A stretch of 52,559 bases of DNA from Variovorax sp. E3 (GCF_016082275.1 NZ_MOWM01000039.1:1-52559); one strand, 5' to 3'; positions 1 through 9,361 are shown, numbered from the stretch's first letter. Notes: generated by a model from the sequence alone, not told the origin. Numbers and translations: made by a program.

Positions 1-318
1 GGCGTCGTAGCTGCCCCACTTGGCGTCGATGGCCTTGGCCAGCGCACCGCTGGGAGCACCGCCGCCTTGCGGCTTCATGCAGTTCCAGAAGAAGGTGTGG
101 TTCCAGATCTGGGCGGCGTTGTTGTAGATGCCGCCGCTGGACTTCTTGACGATCTCTTCGAGCGTCATCGCCTCGAACTCGGTGCCCTTTTGCAGGTTGT
201 TGAGGTTCACGACGTACGCGTTGTGGTGCTTGCCGTAGTGGTATTCCAGCGTCTCTTGCGAGTACTCGGGTGCCAGTGCGTCGAGCGCGTAGGGCAGGGG
301 TGGGAGCTTGTGTTCCAT
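1..318 (-). CDS. sodB: Superoxide dismutase [Fe], N-terminal part
   Basis: Iron/manganese-family superoxide dismutase, which converts superoxide to hydrogen peroxide and oxygen in the cytoplasm. Only the first 106 residues are present because the gene runs off the left edge. The start [17 protein letters not shown], the helix motif [13 protein letters not shown] with a metal-ligand His, and the NHTFFWNCM segment with the second ligand His are typical of the FeSOD (SodB) type. The ATG at 318 follows a short AT-rich gap after the regulator stop at 359, so both genes probably share a transcript. Family assignment is secure; Fe rather than Mn preference is inferred from resemblance to SodB. Confidence 0.95.
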   Translation of the reverse strand, partial: MEHKLPPLPYALDALAPEYSQETLEYHYGKHHNAYVVNLNNLQKGTEFEAMTLEEIVKKSSGGIYNNAAQIWNHTFFWNCMKPQGGGAPSGALAKAIDAKWGSYDA

Positions 319-358
319 CGTGGTTCCTTGTGGTTGTTGAAAGAAAAGAAAAACGGAT

Positions 359-1044
359 TCAGTTGGCCGCCTTGGGCACGACCCGGTAGGCGCAGCGCCG
401 CGCGCCCGCGAGCACGTGTTCGACGCGGCTCACGCTCACGTCGGGCCCCAGCACTTCGTCGAAGAGCTGCAGCTCGCTGCGGCAAAAGCCGGTGCAGGCC
501 TGCGCGGCGGTGCAGATGGGGCAGTGGTTCTCGATGAAGAGAAAACCGTCGCCCCCGCCGTCGCCGTCGCCGTCGTCGGCCCGGAACTCGGCCATGTAGC
601 CTTCGCGGCTGCGGATTTCCGCCAGCCGCTCCAGCCGCGTCTTCAGGCTGCGCGCGCCGCGCATGGCCTCGGTGTAGTTGGCGCGCATGGTGGCCTCGCG
701 CGCGAGATGAGCTGGTCCATGCCCTTCTCGCCGAACACGCCGATGACGGCGCTGATCATCTGCACCGTCATTTCGGCGTGCGTGTCGGGAAAGCGCTTGT
801 GGCCCTCCCCGGTCAGCCGCCAGATCTGCGTGGGCCGGCCGCGGCCGCTGGAGCGGCTCTCGGCGTCGACCAGGCCTTCGGCCTCCAGCTTGGCCATCTG
901 CTGGCGCACCGCTTCCACCGTGACGCTCAGGATCTTGGCGATGTCGGGAATGCCGAGCGCGCCGCGGGTCTTGAGCGTCGAGAGGATGCGGTCTGCCGGC
1001 TGGTGCGGCATCCAGGTGGGCTTGGCGGCATCTGGGGCGGACAT
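359..1044 (-). CDS. SufR-like HTH transcriptional regulator with Cys cluster (frameshifted)
   Basis: Winged-helix regulator of the COG2345/SufR type. The N-terminal half ([13 protein letters not shown]...[20 protein letters not shown]) is a helix-turn-helix. The C-terminal half carries [17 protein letters not shown], a cysteine cluster that in SufR-like proteins binds an Fe-S cluster. The frame changes near 697-704 in a CGCGCGC run; one extra base restores about 228 residues, so a sequence error is likelier than a pseudogene. An in-frame ATG at 1077 would add 11 residues; 1044 was chosen without a decisive ribosome site. It lies directly upstream of sodB on the same strand, which suggests control of iron or oxidative-stress genes (inference). 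Confidence 0.8.
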
Positions 1045-1079
1045 GGCGAGTTCGATCGTGGAGGAAAACGGTGCCATTG

Positions 1080-2512
1080 TCAGGTGGTTGGGCCTCCCCT
1101 TGTTCCGGCGGGTGCTTGCCAGCCGCCGCCCAGCGCCTTGTAGAGCGCGACGAGGCTGGTGTACGAGGCGGTTTCGGCCTCGGCCACCGCGTCCTGCGCG
1201 CGCAGCAGGGTGCGTTGGGCGTCGAGCACGCTCAGGTAGGGCGCGGCGCCTTCGCGGTAGCGCACCTCGGCCAGTTCGGCGGCGCGGCCGCTGCGTGCCG
1301 AGGCCTCGGCCAGCCGCTGCAGGCGCAGCTGGTTCTGGCCGTAGCTGGTGAGGGCGCCTTCCACGTCCTCGATGGCGCGCAGCACGGTCTGCTCGTACAG
1401 GGCGCGGTCGCCTTCGGCGCGGGCCTCGGCGCCGCGCACGCGGGCCTTGACCGAGCCCAGCCGCAGGGCAGGCCAGCTCACGCCCGGCGTCACGCTGAAG
1501 GCCCGGCTCGACGAACTGCCCAGGTCCGACCCGCGCAGCGCGATGAAGCCCAGGAAGCCGCCGATGTCCAAGCGCGGATACAGCTCGGCCGTGACCGCGC
1601 CCACGTCGGCCGTGCTGGCCGCAAGGCCGCGCTCGGCGCGCAGCACGTCGGGGCGGCGGCGCAGCAGGTCGCTCAGGTCGCCGACCGGCAGGCGCTTGTC
1701 GAGCACGCGCAGCGGCCGGGGCTGCAGCATCGGCTCCAGCTCGGCGGGGCGCAGGCCGGCCAGCACCGCAACGCGGTAGGCCGCCTGGCGGCGCGTGGTT
1801 TCCAGCGCGGGCAACTGGCTCTCGGTGGTCGCCAGGTTGGCCTGCGCGCTCGCCAGGTCGCCTTCGAGCGCGCGCCCGGTCTGCACCTGCGCCTCGGTCA
1901 CGCGCAGGCTGCCGTGCAGGCTGTCGAGCGTGCGCCGCGTCACGGCCATGCGCTGCTCGGCGCCGCGCATCTCGTAGTAGTTGCGGGCCAGCTCGGCCAC
2001 GGCCACGATGCGCACCTGCTCGAGGTCGGCCGCGCTGGCTTCGGCGCGCGCGGTGGCGGCGTCGTCGAGCCGCTTCAGGCGCCCGAACAGATCGATTTCC
2101 CACGAGGCGTCGAAGCCCGCGCGGCTGCTCTGCGACAGCGAGCGCACGTCGGGCTGCGCGCCGTTGTTGCCCTGCGCGATGCCGCGCGTCTTGCTCGCGC
2201 CGGCGGTGACCACCGGCAGCCGGTCGAGCTCGGCCCCGGTCTGCGTGGCGCGGGCTTCGAGCAGCCGGGCCTGCGCGATGCGGATGTCGTGGTTGGCGGC
2301 CAGCGCGCGGTCGATGAGCGCATCGAGCTGCGGGTCGTCGAGCTGGCGCCACCAGTCGCGCTGCACCGCGTCGTCGGCGAACAGCGAGCGCTCGGGCGCG
2401 AGATGGCGACCGGCGCATCGGCCGGCGCGGTGTAGGTCGGCCCGACGGCGCAGCCGGCCAGCACCAGCACGCTCAGTGCAAAAGGCGCGGCGTAGGAAAA
2501 GAGTCGGTTCAT
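1080..2512 (-). CDS. RND efflux outer-membrane lipoprotein, NodT/OprM family (frameshifted)
   Basis: Outer-membrane channel of a tripartite drug efflux pump. It starts MNRLFSYAAPFALSVLVLAGC with a lipobox (LAGC, Cys21) and contains the two OEP repeats seen in TolC/OprM-like factors, including RIAQARLLEARATQTGAELD and a SWEIDLFGRLKRLDDAA segment. One base is missing near 2405, where the reading changes from DAPVA to HLAPERS; with it the protein has about 477 residues, usual for the family. It is the last gene of the MFP-RND-OMF operon, 17 nt after the permease stop. Confidence 0.9.
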
Positions 2513-2529
2513 GGTCGTGCTCCTTGGCA

Positions 2530-5500
2530 TCAGGCGTGTTCCGCCGCCGGTTCGCGCGCGGCCAGCGCATCGAGTTCGGTGGCGCGTTGCGATCGGCTCG
2601 CGGGGCGGTGGTCGCGGGCCAGCAGCGTGTACATGGTGGGCAGCACGAACAGCGTGAACAGCGTGCCCACCAGCATGCCGACCACGATGACCAGGCCGAT
2701 GCTGAAGCGGCTGTTGGCACCCGCGCCGCTCGCGAACAGCAGCGGCACCAGGCCCATCACCATCGCGGCGGTGGTCATCAAGATGGGGCGCAGGCGGATG
2801 CGCGCGGCCTCCTCGATCGACGCGCGCCGGTCGAGGCCCTTGTGCATCTGGATCTCGTTGGCGAACTCCACCATCAGGATGCCGTGCTTGCTGATCAGCC
2901 CGATCAGCGTCACCAGCCCGATCTGCGTGTAGATGTTGATGGTGCCCAAGCCCAGCGCCAGCGGCACCAGCGCACCGCAGATCGACATCGGCACGCTGAT
3001 CAGGATGATCAACGGGTCGCGCAGGCTCTCGTACTGCGCCGCCAGCACCAGGTAGATCACCACGATGGCGAAGACGAAGGCCATCACCAACGCCGAACCT
3101 TCCTGCGTGAACTGTCGCGCGTCCGACTGCCAGTCGTAGCTGAAGCCGGCCGGCAGCTTTTTCGCCTCTTCGCTCAGGAACGCCACCGCGTCGCCCATGG
3201 TCACGCCCGGCATCGGAATCGCCTGGAAGGTGGCCGCGTTGAGCTGGTTGAACTGGGTGAGCTTGTTGGGCCCCACGCTGGTCGACAGCTGCACCAGGTT
3301 GGCCAGCGGCACGGGCTGGCCGCTGGCGCTCTTCACGTAGTAGCGCGACAGCGCCTCGGCCGTCAGGCGCTGGTCGCGCGGCGACTGCGGAATCACGTCG
3401 TACGAGCGGCCGTCCATGCCGAAGCGGTTGACGTAGTTCTCGCCCACCAGCACCGCCAGCGTGTCGCCGATGGCCTTCATGGTCACGCCCATGCTGTTGG
3501 CCTTGGCGCGGTCCACGCGGATCTCGACCGTGGGGTTGTTGAACTCCAGGTCGCTGTCGACCACGGCGAACTTGCCGCTCTCGCGCGCCGACTTCTTCAG
3601 TGTTTCCATGGCCTCGAACACGCTGCGGTGGTCGCCCGCGCTGCGAATGACCATCTGCACCGGCAGCCCGCCGGTCGAGCCCGGCAGCGACGGCAGCTGG
3701 AACGCGAAGACGCTGCTGCCCTCGACCTCGTTCATGCGGCCCTGCGTGTCGCCCTGGATCTGGTCGGCGTTGCGCTTGCGGTCCTTCCAGTCCGACAGCT
3801 GCACGCCGCCGATGCTGTTCGACACGCCGTCGGAGCCGTTGATGAGCCAGCGGCCGGTGTTCTCGGGCAGCCCGGCGAACACCTCGTCCCACTTCTTGCC
3901 GAACTTCTCGACGTAGTCGATGTTGGCGTGCTGCGGCGACTTGATGGCCGTGAGCACCATGGCCTGGTCTTCACCCGGCGCCAGCTCGCGCTGCGCCGCG
4001 TTGTACAGGAAGGGCAGGCTCGCCAGCACCACCACCGCGAACGCACCCGTCACCCAGCGGTGGTGCAGAGACACGTCGAGCAGCCGGCCGTAGCGCGTCG
4101 ACAGGCCGTGGAAGAACGACTCCGCCGCGCGCGACATGCGGCTGCCGGCGGGGTCCTGCGGCAGCAGGAACGAGCTCATCACCGGCGACAGCGTGAGCGC
4201 GATCACGCCCGACACCACCACCGCGCCCGCGAGCGTGAAGGCGAACTCCTTGAACAGCGAACCCGTGAGCCCGCCCATGAGCCCGATGGGCGCATACACC
4301 GCGGCCAGCGTGAGCGTCATGGCAATCACCGGGCCGGCCACTTCGCGCGCGCCGATCAGCGCGGCCTGCACGCGCGACTTGCCTTCTTCGATGTGCCGGT
4401 GCACGTTCTCCACGACCACGATGGCGTCGTCCACCACCAGCCCGATGGCCAGCACCATCGCCAGCAGGGTCAGCAGGTTGATGCTGAAGCCGAACAGCAG
4501 CATCAGCGCGGCGGCGCCCAGCATCGACAGCGGAATCGTCACCACCGGGATCAGCACCGCGCGCACCGAGCCCAGGCACAGGAAGATCACCACCACCACG
4601 ATGGCAATGGCTTCGAGCAGCGTGTGCTGCACTTCGTCGATCGAGGCTTCGATGAAGCGCGCGAGCTCGAAGGGCAGCTGCACCTCCACGCCCGGCGGCA
4701 GGTTCTGCTTGATGCCGGGCAGCAGGTCGCGAATGCGCTTCACGATGACCAGCGGGTTGCCGTTGGGCGCGGCCTGCAGGCCCAGGTAGATGGCGGGGGT
4801 GCCGTCCATGGTGGCGCTGCTGTCGGCGCTCGCGGCGCCCAGCTCGACCGTGGCCACGTCGCCCAGGCGCACGATGGCATCGCCGTCGCGCTTGACCACC
4901 ATGTCGCGAAACTCCGCCACGTTCACCAGGTCGGTGTTCACGCGGATGTTCGACACCACGTACAGGCCCTTGACCTGTCCGGGCGCGGCCTGCACGTTGT
5001 TCTGGCGCAGGGCGTCGGCCAGCTCGCCGGCCGAGATGCCGCGCGCGGCCATGCGGTTGGGGTCGAGCCACACGCGCATCGCCAGCGTCTGCCCGCCCGA
5101 CACCTCCACGCCCGACACGCCGGGAATCGACGCGAACTGCGGCTGCACCACGCGCGAGAGGTAGTCGGTGAGCGCGGGCATCGGCATCGTCTGGCTCGAG
5201 AAGCCCACGTAGGCCACGGCCGTGGCCTCGCCCGACGACTTGAGGATGACGGGGTCGAAGGCCTCGGCCGGCAGCCGGTACTTCACCTGGCTGACCTGCG
5301 CCATGGCCTGCGTGAGCGCCTGGTTGGCGTCGGCGTTGAGCTTCATGCGCACGCTGATCACGCTGCGGCCCAGGGTGGAGGAAGACGACAGGTAGTCGAC
5401 GTTCTCGATGGTCGCCACCGCCTGCGCAATGGGCTGGGTGACAAAGCCCTGCATCAGCTCCGGCGATGCGCCGGGGTACTGCGTGGTGATGGTGAGCGTG

Positions 5501-5628
5501 GTGCTTTCGGTCAGCGGGTACTGGCGCACCGGCAGGTCGCCCAGCGCACGCGCGCCGAGCAGCAGGATGAGCGTGCTCACCACCAGCGCCAGCACGGGCC
5601 GGCGCACGAAGAGGTCGGTGAACTTCAT
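2530..5628 (-). CDS. Efflux RND transporter permease, HAE1 family
   Basis: Inner-membrane proton-driven multidrug pump of 1032 residues, the usual length for MexB/MexI/MexW/AcrB relatives. It begins MKFTDLFVRRPVLALVVSTL, has the transmembrane-4 motif GLVVDDAIVVVENV with the two conserved Asp near residues 400-401, the periplasmic porter repeats, and a C-terminal KHGILMVEFANE segment. Its ATG overlaps the stop of the adaptor gene (ATGA), so the two are translationally coupled. The substrate cannot be read from the sequence. Confidence 0.96.
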   Translation of the reverse strand: MKFTDLFVRRPVLALVVSTLILLLGARALGDLPVRQYPLTESTTLTITTQYPGASPELMQGFVTQPIAQAVATIENVDYLSSSSTLGRSVISVRMKLNADANQALTQAMAQVSQVKYRLPAEAFDPVILKSSGEATAVAYVGFSSQTMPMPALTDYLSRVVQPQFASIPGVSGVEVSGGQTLAMRVWLDPNRMAARGISAGELADALRQNNVQAAPGQVKGLYVVSNIRVNTDLVNVAEFRDMVVKRDGDAIVRLGDVATVELGAASADSSATMDGTPAIYLGLQAAPNGNPLVIVKRIRDLLPGIKQNLPPGVEVQLPFELARFIEASIDEVQHTLLEAIAIVVVVIFLCLGSVRAVLIPVVTIPLSMLGAAALMLLFGFSINLLTLLAMVLAIGLVVDDAIVVVENVHRHIEEGKSRVQAALIGAREVAGPVIAMTLTLAAVYAPIGLMGGLTGSLFKEFAFTLAGAVVVSGVIALTLSPVMSSFLLPQDPAGSRMSRAAESFFHGLSTRYGRLLDVSLHHRWVTGAFAVVVLASLPFLYNAAQRELAPGEDQAMVLTAIKSPQHANIDYVEKFGKKWDEVFAGLPENTGRWLINGSDGVSNSIGGVQLSDWKDRKRNADQIQGDTQGRMNEVEGSSVFAFQLPSLPGSTGGLPVQMVIRSAGDHRSVFEAMETLKKSARESGKFAVVDSDLEFNNPTVEIRVDRAKANSMGVTMKAIGDTLAVLVGENYVNRFGMDGRSYDVIPQSPRDQRLTAEALSRYYVKSASGQPVPLANLVQLSTSVGPNKLTQFNQLNAATFQAIPMPGVTMGDAVAFLSEEAKKLPAGFSYDWQSDARQFTQEGSALVMAFVFAIVVIYLVLAAQYESLRDPLIILISVPMSICGALVPLALGLGTINIYTQIGLVTLIGLISKHGILMVEFANEIQMHKGLDRRASIEEAARIRLRPILMTTAAMVMGLVPLLFASGAGANSRFSIGLVIVVGMLVGTLFTLFVLPTMYTLLARDHRPASRSQRATELDALAAREPAAEHA

Positions 5629-6731
5629 GACTTCGGCTCCTGCAGGGCCAGCGTGTCCTTGTCGGCCGGCGCGACGGCGGCGCCGGTGTACAGGCGCAGC
5701 TGGCCCGAGGTGACGACCTTGTCGCCGGCCTGCAGCCCCTGCTCGATGACGACCCGGCCGTCTTGCCGCTCGCCGGCCTTCACGAACACCTGCTGCGCGG
5801 TGAAGCCGTTGCCCTTGTCGGCGGCGCGCACCACGAACACCGCGTCGCCGTGCGTGCTGTAGGTGATGGCGGTCTCGGGCACGGTGATGGCGTCGGCGCG
5901 CGCGGGCAGCGCGACCTTGCCGTTGACGAACATGCCGGGCGTGAGCGCGCCGTCGGCGTTGTCGATGGTGGCCTGCAGGCGCACGGTGCGCGTGTCGCTG
6001 CCGATCTGCGGCTCGATGGTGGTCAGCCTGCCCTGGAACACGCGGCCCGGATACGCATCGACCGAAAGCGCCACCTGCTGGTTGCGCTTGAGCGCGGGCA
6101 GGGCGGTTTCGGGCAGCGTGAGGTTGGCGAACAGCGTGCGGCTGTCGGTGAGCGACACCAGCGCGTCGCCGGCGCGCACGAACTGGCCGAGGTTGACCTT
6201 GCGGATGCCCAGCACGCCGTCGAACGGCGCCTTGATGTGCTTCTGCTCGAGCATGGCCTGCGCGCGCCGCAGGTCGCCGCTGGCCTGGTCGAAACCGGCC
6301 TGCGCCTGGTCGAGCTGCTCCTGCGTGGCGGCCTGCTGCGGCACCAGCCGGCGCGTGCGCTCGAGCAGGGCCCGAGCGTTGGCGCGCTGGGCCGTGAGGC
6401 GCTCGAGGTCGCCTTGCTCGGGCGCGTCGTTGAGCTGCACCAGCAGCTGCCCCGCGCGCACTTCGCCGCCGGGCGTGAAGAGGATCTTCGCCACGCGCCC
6501 TTCGGCCTCGGCCGGCACCTCGACCTGGCGGTTGGCCTCCAGCGTGCCGATGCCGCTGAGAAAGCGCGCCACCTCGGTCTTGCGGGCGACGGCCACCGCC
6601 ACCTTGGCGGGCGGCGTGCCGCCGCCGCCTTCGGCCGCCCGGGACTTCGTCGCGAGCCCGTAGCCGACGCCTCCCACCACCACTGCCGCCGCGAGCCCGG
6701 CGCCGAGCCAGGCCTTTGAATGCTTGTTCAT
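5625..6731 (-). CDS. Efflux RND periplasmic adaptor subunit (MFP)
   Basis: Membrane-fusion protein of 368 residues linking the RND pump to its outer-membrane channel. The N-terminal membrane anchor MNKHSKAWLGAGLAAAVVVGG is followed by a split lipoyl domain (VEVPAEAEGRVAKILFTPGGEVRAGQLLVQL and HIKAPFDGVLGIRKV), an alpha-helical hairpin rich in Ala/Gln/Arg (about residues 95-150) and a beta-barrel region. The start at 6731 was chosen over an upstream in-frame ATG because the anchor begins here. It is the first gene of the operon; an inverted repeat sits 17 nt upstream. Confidence 0.95.
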   Translation of the reverse strand: MNKHSKAWLGAGLAAAVVVGGVGYGLATKSRAAEGGGGTPPAKVAVAVARKTEVARFLSGIGTLEANRQVEVPAEAEGRVAKILFTPGGEVRAGQLLVQLNDAPEQGDLERLTAQRANARALLERTRRLVPQQAATQEQLDQAQAGFDQASGDLRRAQAMLEQKHIKAPFDGVLGIRKVNLGQFVRAGDALVSLTDSRTLFANLTLPETALPALKRNQQVALSVDAYPGRVFQGRLTTIEPQIGSDTRTVRLQATIDNADGALTPGMFVNGKVALPARADAITVPETAITYSTHGDAVFVVRAADKGNGFTAQQVFVKAGERQDGRVVIEQGLQAGDKVVTSGQLRLYTGAAVAPADKDTLALQEPKS

Positions 6732-6747
6732 ATGCAGTCCGTTATTT

Positions 6748-6767
6748 ATCAAAGAATGTGCTTTGAT
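6748..6767. promoter_or_regulatory. Perfect 7-bp inverted repeat upstream of the efflux operon
   Basis: ATCAAAG-N6-CTTTGAT, a 20-bp dyad in the only AT-rich stretch between the efflux adaptor (start 6731) and the ArsR gene (start 7016). Size and place fit an operator for a dimeric repressor of the efflux genes. No TetR or MarR gene is adjacent, so the binding protein is unknown. The rest of the 284-bp gap shows nothing clear. Confidence 0.5.
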
Positions 6768-7015
6768 TATTATTGGGGGCCGACGGACTGTCGACAAGGA
6801 CGTTGCAATGGCCGCCATAGGGCAGGGCTATCTGCGTGAAGCTGTGCATGTTGGGTTCTCCAGGTGCTTGCGCGGCGAATGCCGCAGACCTGAAGACGGG
6901 CGAGCGGTGTCGCCTGTGACAACGCGGCGGGCGAAAGCCATCACCCGGGTGCCGTGCATCGACCCGGGCCGCCGGAGGCCGATGTACATTGCGGCCTGCT
7001 CAGGAATCTTTCAGC

Positions 7016-7342
7016 ATGGCCACCAAATCCCGAAAAAAGCCCGCGGCCGTCACCGAGGACGAGGTCTTCGACATGGCCGCCGAACTGTTCCGGGCGATGG
7101 CCGCGCCCATGCGGCTGAAGATCGTCAGCCTGCTGTGCAACGGCGAGAAGAACGTGAGCGAGCTGCTGGCCGAGATCGACACCACCCAGCCCAACATGTC
7201 GCAGCACCTGAACACGCTCTACCAGGCGGGCGTGCTGGCCCGACGCCGCGAGGGCGTGAGCATCTACTACAGCATCGCGAACGAGACCGTGGTGGCGCTG
7301 TGCCGCAGCATCTGCGTGCAGATCGCCATCGAGCAGGAATAA
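7016..7342 (+). CDS. ArsR-family regulator, probable thiol-based sox repressor
   Basis: Winged-helix ArsR/SmtB regulator of 108 residues with recognition helix QPNMSQHLNTLYQAGVLARRREG. It lacks the ELCVCDL metal-site motif of metal-sensing ArsR proteins. Cysteines lie at 41 (start of alpha-3) and at 96 and 100 (C-terminal helix). This arrangement resembles the pair used by SoxR of Paracoccus and by BigR/SqrR/YgaV, which sense reactive sulphur by forming a di- or polysulphide bridge. It sits at the edge of the sox island, so control of sox genes by sulphide or polysulphide is a reasonable inference. The ATG at 7016 was preferred to one at 6989 because family homology begins shortly after it. 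Confidence 0.85.
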   Translation: MATKSRKKPAAVTEDEVFDMAAELFRAMAAPMRLKIVSLLCNGEKNVSELLAEIDTTQPNMSQHLNTLYQAGVLARRREGVSIYYSIANETVVALCRSICVQIAIEQE

Positions 7343-7358
7343 GCGGCCTTCGGGCGCC

Positions 7359-7772
7359 TCAGGGCTTCAGGTACACGTAGCCTTCCTTGGCCTGCAGCCG
7401 CGCCACCTCGGCCACGCCCGAGGGCACGACCTTGGCTTCCATCAGCAGCTTGCCCGCGTCGATGTGGCGCGTGGTCAGCGTGTTGTTGCACACCCTGAAC
7501 TCCACGCCGCGCGCGGCCAGCGCGCTCACCGGCCCGCTGAACTCGCGGCCCTTGCTGTCCTTGGCGTCGGTCAGAAGAAAGTCGATGCCGGGGCCGTGCG
7601 TCACCACCACGATCTTCGCCTTCGGGTCCGCGTTGAGGTGGTTGGTGATGTTGGCGAGCACCGCCGCGCTGGTCTCGACGCCGGTGTTCACGTGATAGAC
7701 CACCTTGACCTCCTGCGCTCCCGCGAACGAAGCGACCATGGCGAGCAGGAAGGCGATGAATGCGTGTCTCAT
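7359..7772 (-). CDS. Periplasmic DsrE-family protein
   Basis: 137-residue protein with a cleavable signal (MRHAFIAFLLAMVASFAGAQ) and a DsrE/TusD-like fold (VKVVYHVNTGVETSAAVLANITNHL...KIVVVTHGPGIDFLL). One conserved Cys, about residue 95, in RVCNNTLTTRHID is the likely sulphur-carrying residue. It converges on the ArsR gene and is divergent from the SoxH-like gene, with a candidate operator at 7808-7827 between them. Such proteins occur next to sox clusters and may bind or shuttle sulphane sulphur in the periplasm; the exact role is inferred. Confidence 0.85.
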   Translation of the reverse strand: MRHAFIAFLLAMVASFAGAQEVKVVYHVNTGVETSAAVLANITNHLNADPKAKIVVVTHGPGIDFLLTDAKDSKGREFSGPVSALAARGVEFRVCNNTLTTRHIDAGKLLMEAKVVPSGVAEVARLQAKEGYVYLKP

Positions 7773-7807
7773 GGGGAAACCCTCTGGTTGTTGTCGTCGT
7801 TCGCAAA

Positions 7808-7827
7808 ATATCATCTTCTGCTTATAT
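7808..7827. promoter_or_regulatory. AT-rich imperfect dyad between dsrE and soxH-like genes
   Basis: ATATCATCTTCTGCTTATAT, with ATAT inverted ends and a partial dyad, sits in the only AT-rich patch of the divergent 105-bp intergenic region. Its left half A-x-ATCAT matches the left half of the stronger dyad at 9361-9380. Both may bind the ArsR-type regulator at 7016; this is inference. Confidence 0.4.
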
Positions 7828-7877
7828 GTACAGCCGGGCAAGCCCGAGGCCATCGCCACGGCAGGAGACGACACACG

Positions 7878-8852
7878 ATGTTCATGGCTCTTCTTCGAGG
7901 CCCGCGGCAGCTTGCACGCGCGGCAGCGAGCGCGTTGCTGGCGATGGCAATGACAGTGGCAACTGCCACCGCCTTCGCGGCACCCGACATCGAGCCGCTG
8001 CGCGTGGCGCCCGATGTCTATTACGTGCAGGGCATTCCGGCGCTGGGCTCGCCGGCCAACCAGAACTTCATTTCCAACGCGGGCTTCGTCGTCACGCAGG
8101 ACAGCGTGGTGATGATCGACGCGCTCGGCTCGCCCGCCGCCGCTGAAAAGCTGGTGGCGCAGATCCGCAGGATCACGCCCAAGCCGATCAGCCACGTCAT
8201 CCTCACGCACTACCACGCCGACCACGTGTACGGGCTGCAGGTGTTCAAGGCGCTGGGCGCGCAGGTGGTGGCGCACACGTTGGGCAAGGCGTACCTGTAT
8301 TCCGACGCCGCGCGCCTGCGGCTCGAAGCCTCGCGCAAGGACCTCGCGCCGTGGATCGACGACAGCACGCGGCTCGTGCCCGCCGACGTGTGGATCGACG
8401 GCCGCACCGAGATGACCATCGGCGGCACGCGTTTCGTGCTGCAGCCGGCCGGGCCCGCGCACACGCCCGAAGACCTGGCCATCTACCTGCCGAAGCAGCA
8501 GGTGCTGTTCTCGGGCGACATCGTGTTCCGCAACCGCATTCCGTACGTGGGCACGGCCGACAGCCGCCACTGGATCGCGGCGCTCGACGCCCTGCTGGCG
8601 CTCGATGCGCGCGTCATCGTGCCGGGCCACGGACCGGCGTCGACCGAGCCGCAGCAGGACCTGCGCCACACGCGCGACTACCTCGTCTTCCTGCGCGGCG
8701 CGATGAAGAAGGCCGCGGCCGACATGACGCCGTTCGACGAGGCCTATGCCGCCACCGACTGGTCGGCGTACGAGTCGCTGCCCCTGTTCAAGGCCGCCAA
8801 CCGCATGAACGCCTACAACACCTACCTGCTGATGGAGCAGGAGGCGCGATGA
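7878..8852 (+). CDS. MBL-fold metallohydrolase, SoxH-like (quinoprotein relay type)
   Basis: 324-residue exported metallo-beta-lactamase-fold protein. A signal sequence ending near TATAFAA is followed by the zinc motif HYHADH (residues 111-116), a downstream PAGPAHTPEDLAIYLP histidine, FSGDIVF and the last ligand motif VPGHGP. This set matches the SoxH/'quinoprotein relay system zinc metallohydrolase' family often found beside sox genes, whose substrate is not established. The ATG at 7878 has GGAG about 12 nt upstream. Its stop overlaps the start of the thioredoxin gene (ATGA). Confidence 0.9.
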   Translation: MFMALLRGPRQLARAAASALLAMAMTVATATAFAAPDIEPLRVAPDVYYVQGIPALGSPANQNFISNAGFVVTQDSVVMIDALGSPAAAEKLVAQIRRITPKPISHVILTHYHADHVYGLQVFKALGAQVVAHTLGKAYLYSDAARLRLEASRKDLAPWIDDSTRLVPADVWIDGRTEMTIGGTRFVLQPAGPAHTPEDLAIYLPKQQVLFSGDIVFRNRIPYVGTADSRHWIAALDALLALDARVIVPGHGPASTEPQQDLRHTRDYLVFLRGAMKKAAADMTPFDEAYAATDWSAYESLPLFKAANRMNAYNTYLLMEQEAR

Positions 8853-9361
8853 AACGTGGCCCTGTTGCCACGCGCCGCCACGCCGTCGTGGCCATGGCCG
8901 CGCTGTGCGTGGTGCCCGCAAGCCGCGCGGCGGAATCGGCATTGCCGTCGCCGGCATCGCTTGCCGATGCGCTCGCGAAGGCGCTCGCGCGGCAACAACC
9001 GCTGGTCGTCATGGCCAGCCTGCAGGGCTGCCCGTTCTGCAAGATCGTGCGCGAGCACTACCTCGCGCCTGAGCTCGCGGCGGGCCTGCCCGTGGTGCAG
9101 ATCGACTTTCGCGACACGCGCGCGGTGCGCGGCTTCGACGGTGCGCCGCTCACGCACGAGGCCTTGCTCAAGGCATGGGGCATCACCGTCGCGCCCACCG
9201 TGCTCTTCTTCGGTCGCAACGGCCGCGAGGTCGCCGAGCGGCTGGTCGGCGGCGCATCGGACTTCTACGGCGCCTACCTCGAAGAGCGGTTGCGGCAGGC
9301 CCGCGCGCAGGCGGGTTTCCCCCAACCATCCAGCCCTTCCCTTCCGCGCGATCGCTCCTAA
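8849..9361 (+). CDS. Periplasmic thioredoxin-like protein, SoxW/SoxS type
   Basis: 170-residue exported thioredoxin-fold protein. The N-terminus has a basic TRRH stretch and a hydrophobic core, then the active site GCPFC (CPFC, residues 61-64) and the cis-Pro loop APTVLFF. In sox clusters such proteins (SoxW, SoxS) keep the SoxY carrier Cys reduced and active. It is coupled to the metallohydrolase gene by a 4-nt overlap. The last base of its stop codon is the first base of a candidate operator at 9361-9380. Confidence 0.88.
   Translation: MKRGPVATRRHAVVAMAALCVVPASRAAESALPSPASLADALAKALARQQPLVVMASLQGCPFCKIVREHYLAPELAAGLPVVQIDFRDTRAVRGFDGAPLTHEALLKAWGITVAPTVLFFGRNGREVAERLVGGASDFYGAYLEERLRQARAQAGFPQPSSPSLPRDRS

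Noticed and set aside
1981..5862. Very long open frame (1293 codons) on the plus strand opposite the RND permease
   Set aside because: Its translation is rich in His, Arg, Gln and Ala with no domains, as expected from the antisense of a GC-rich gene; the minus strand encodes a perfect RND pump.
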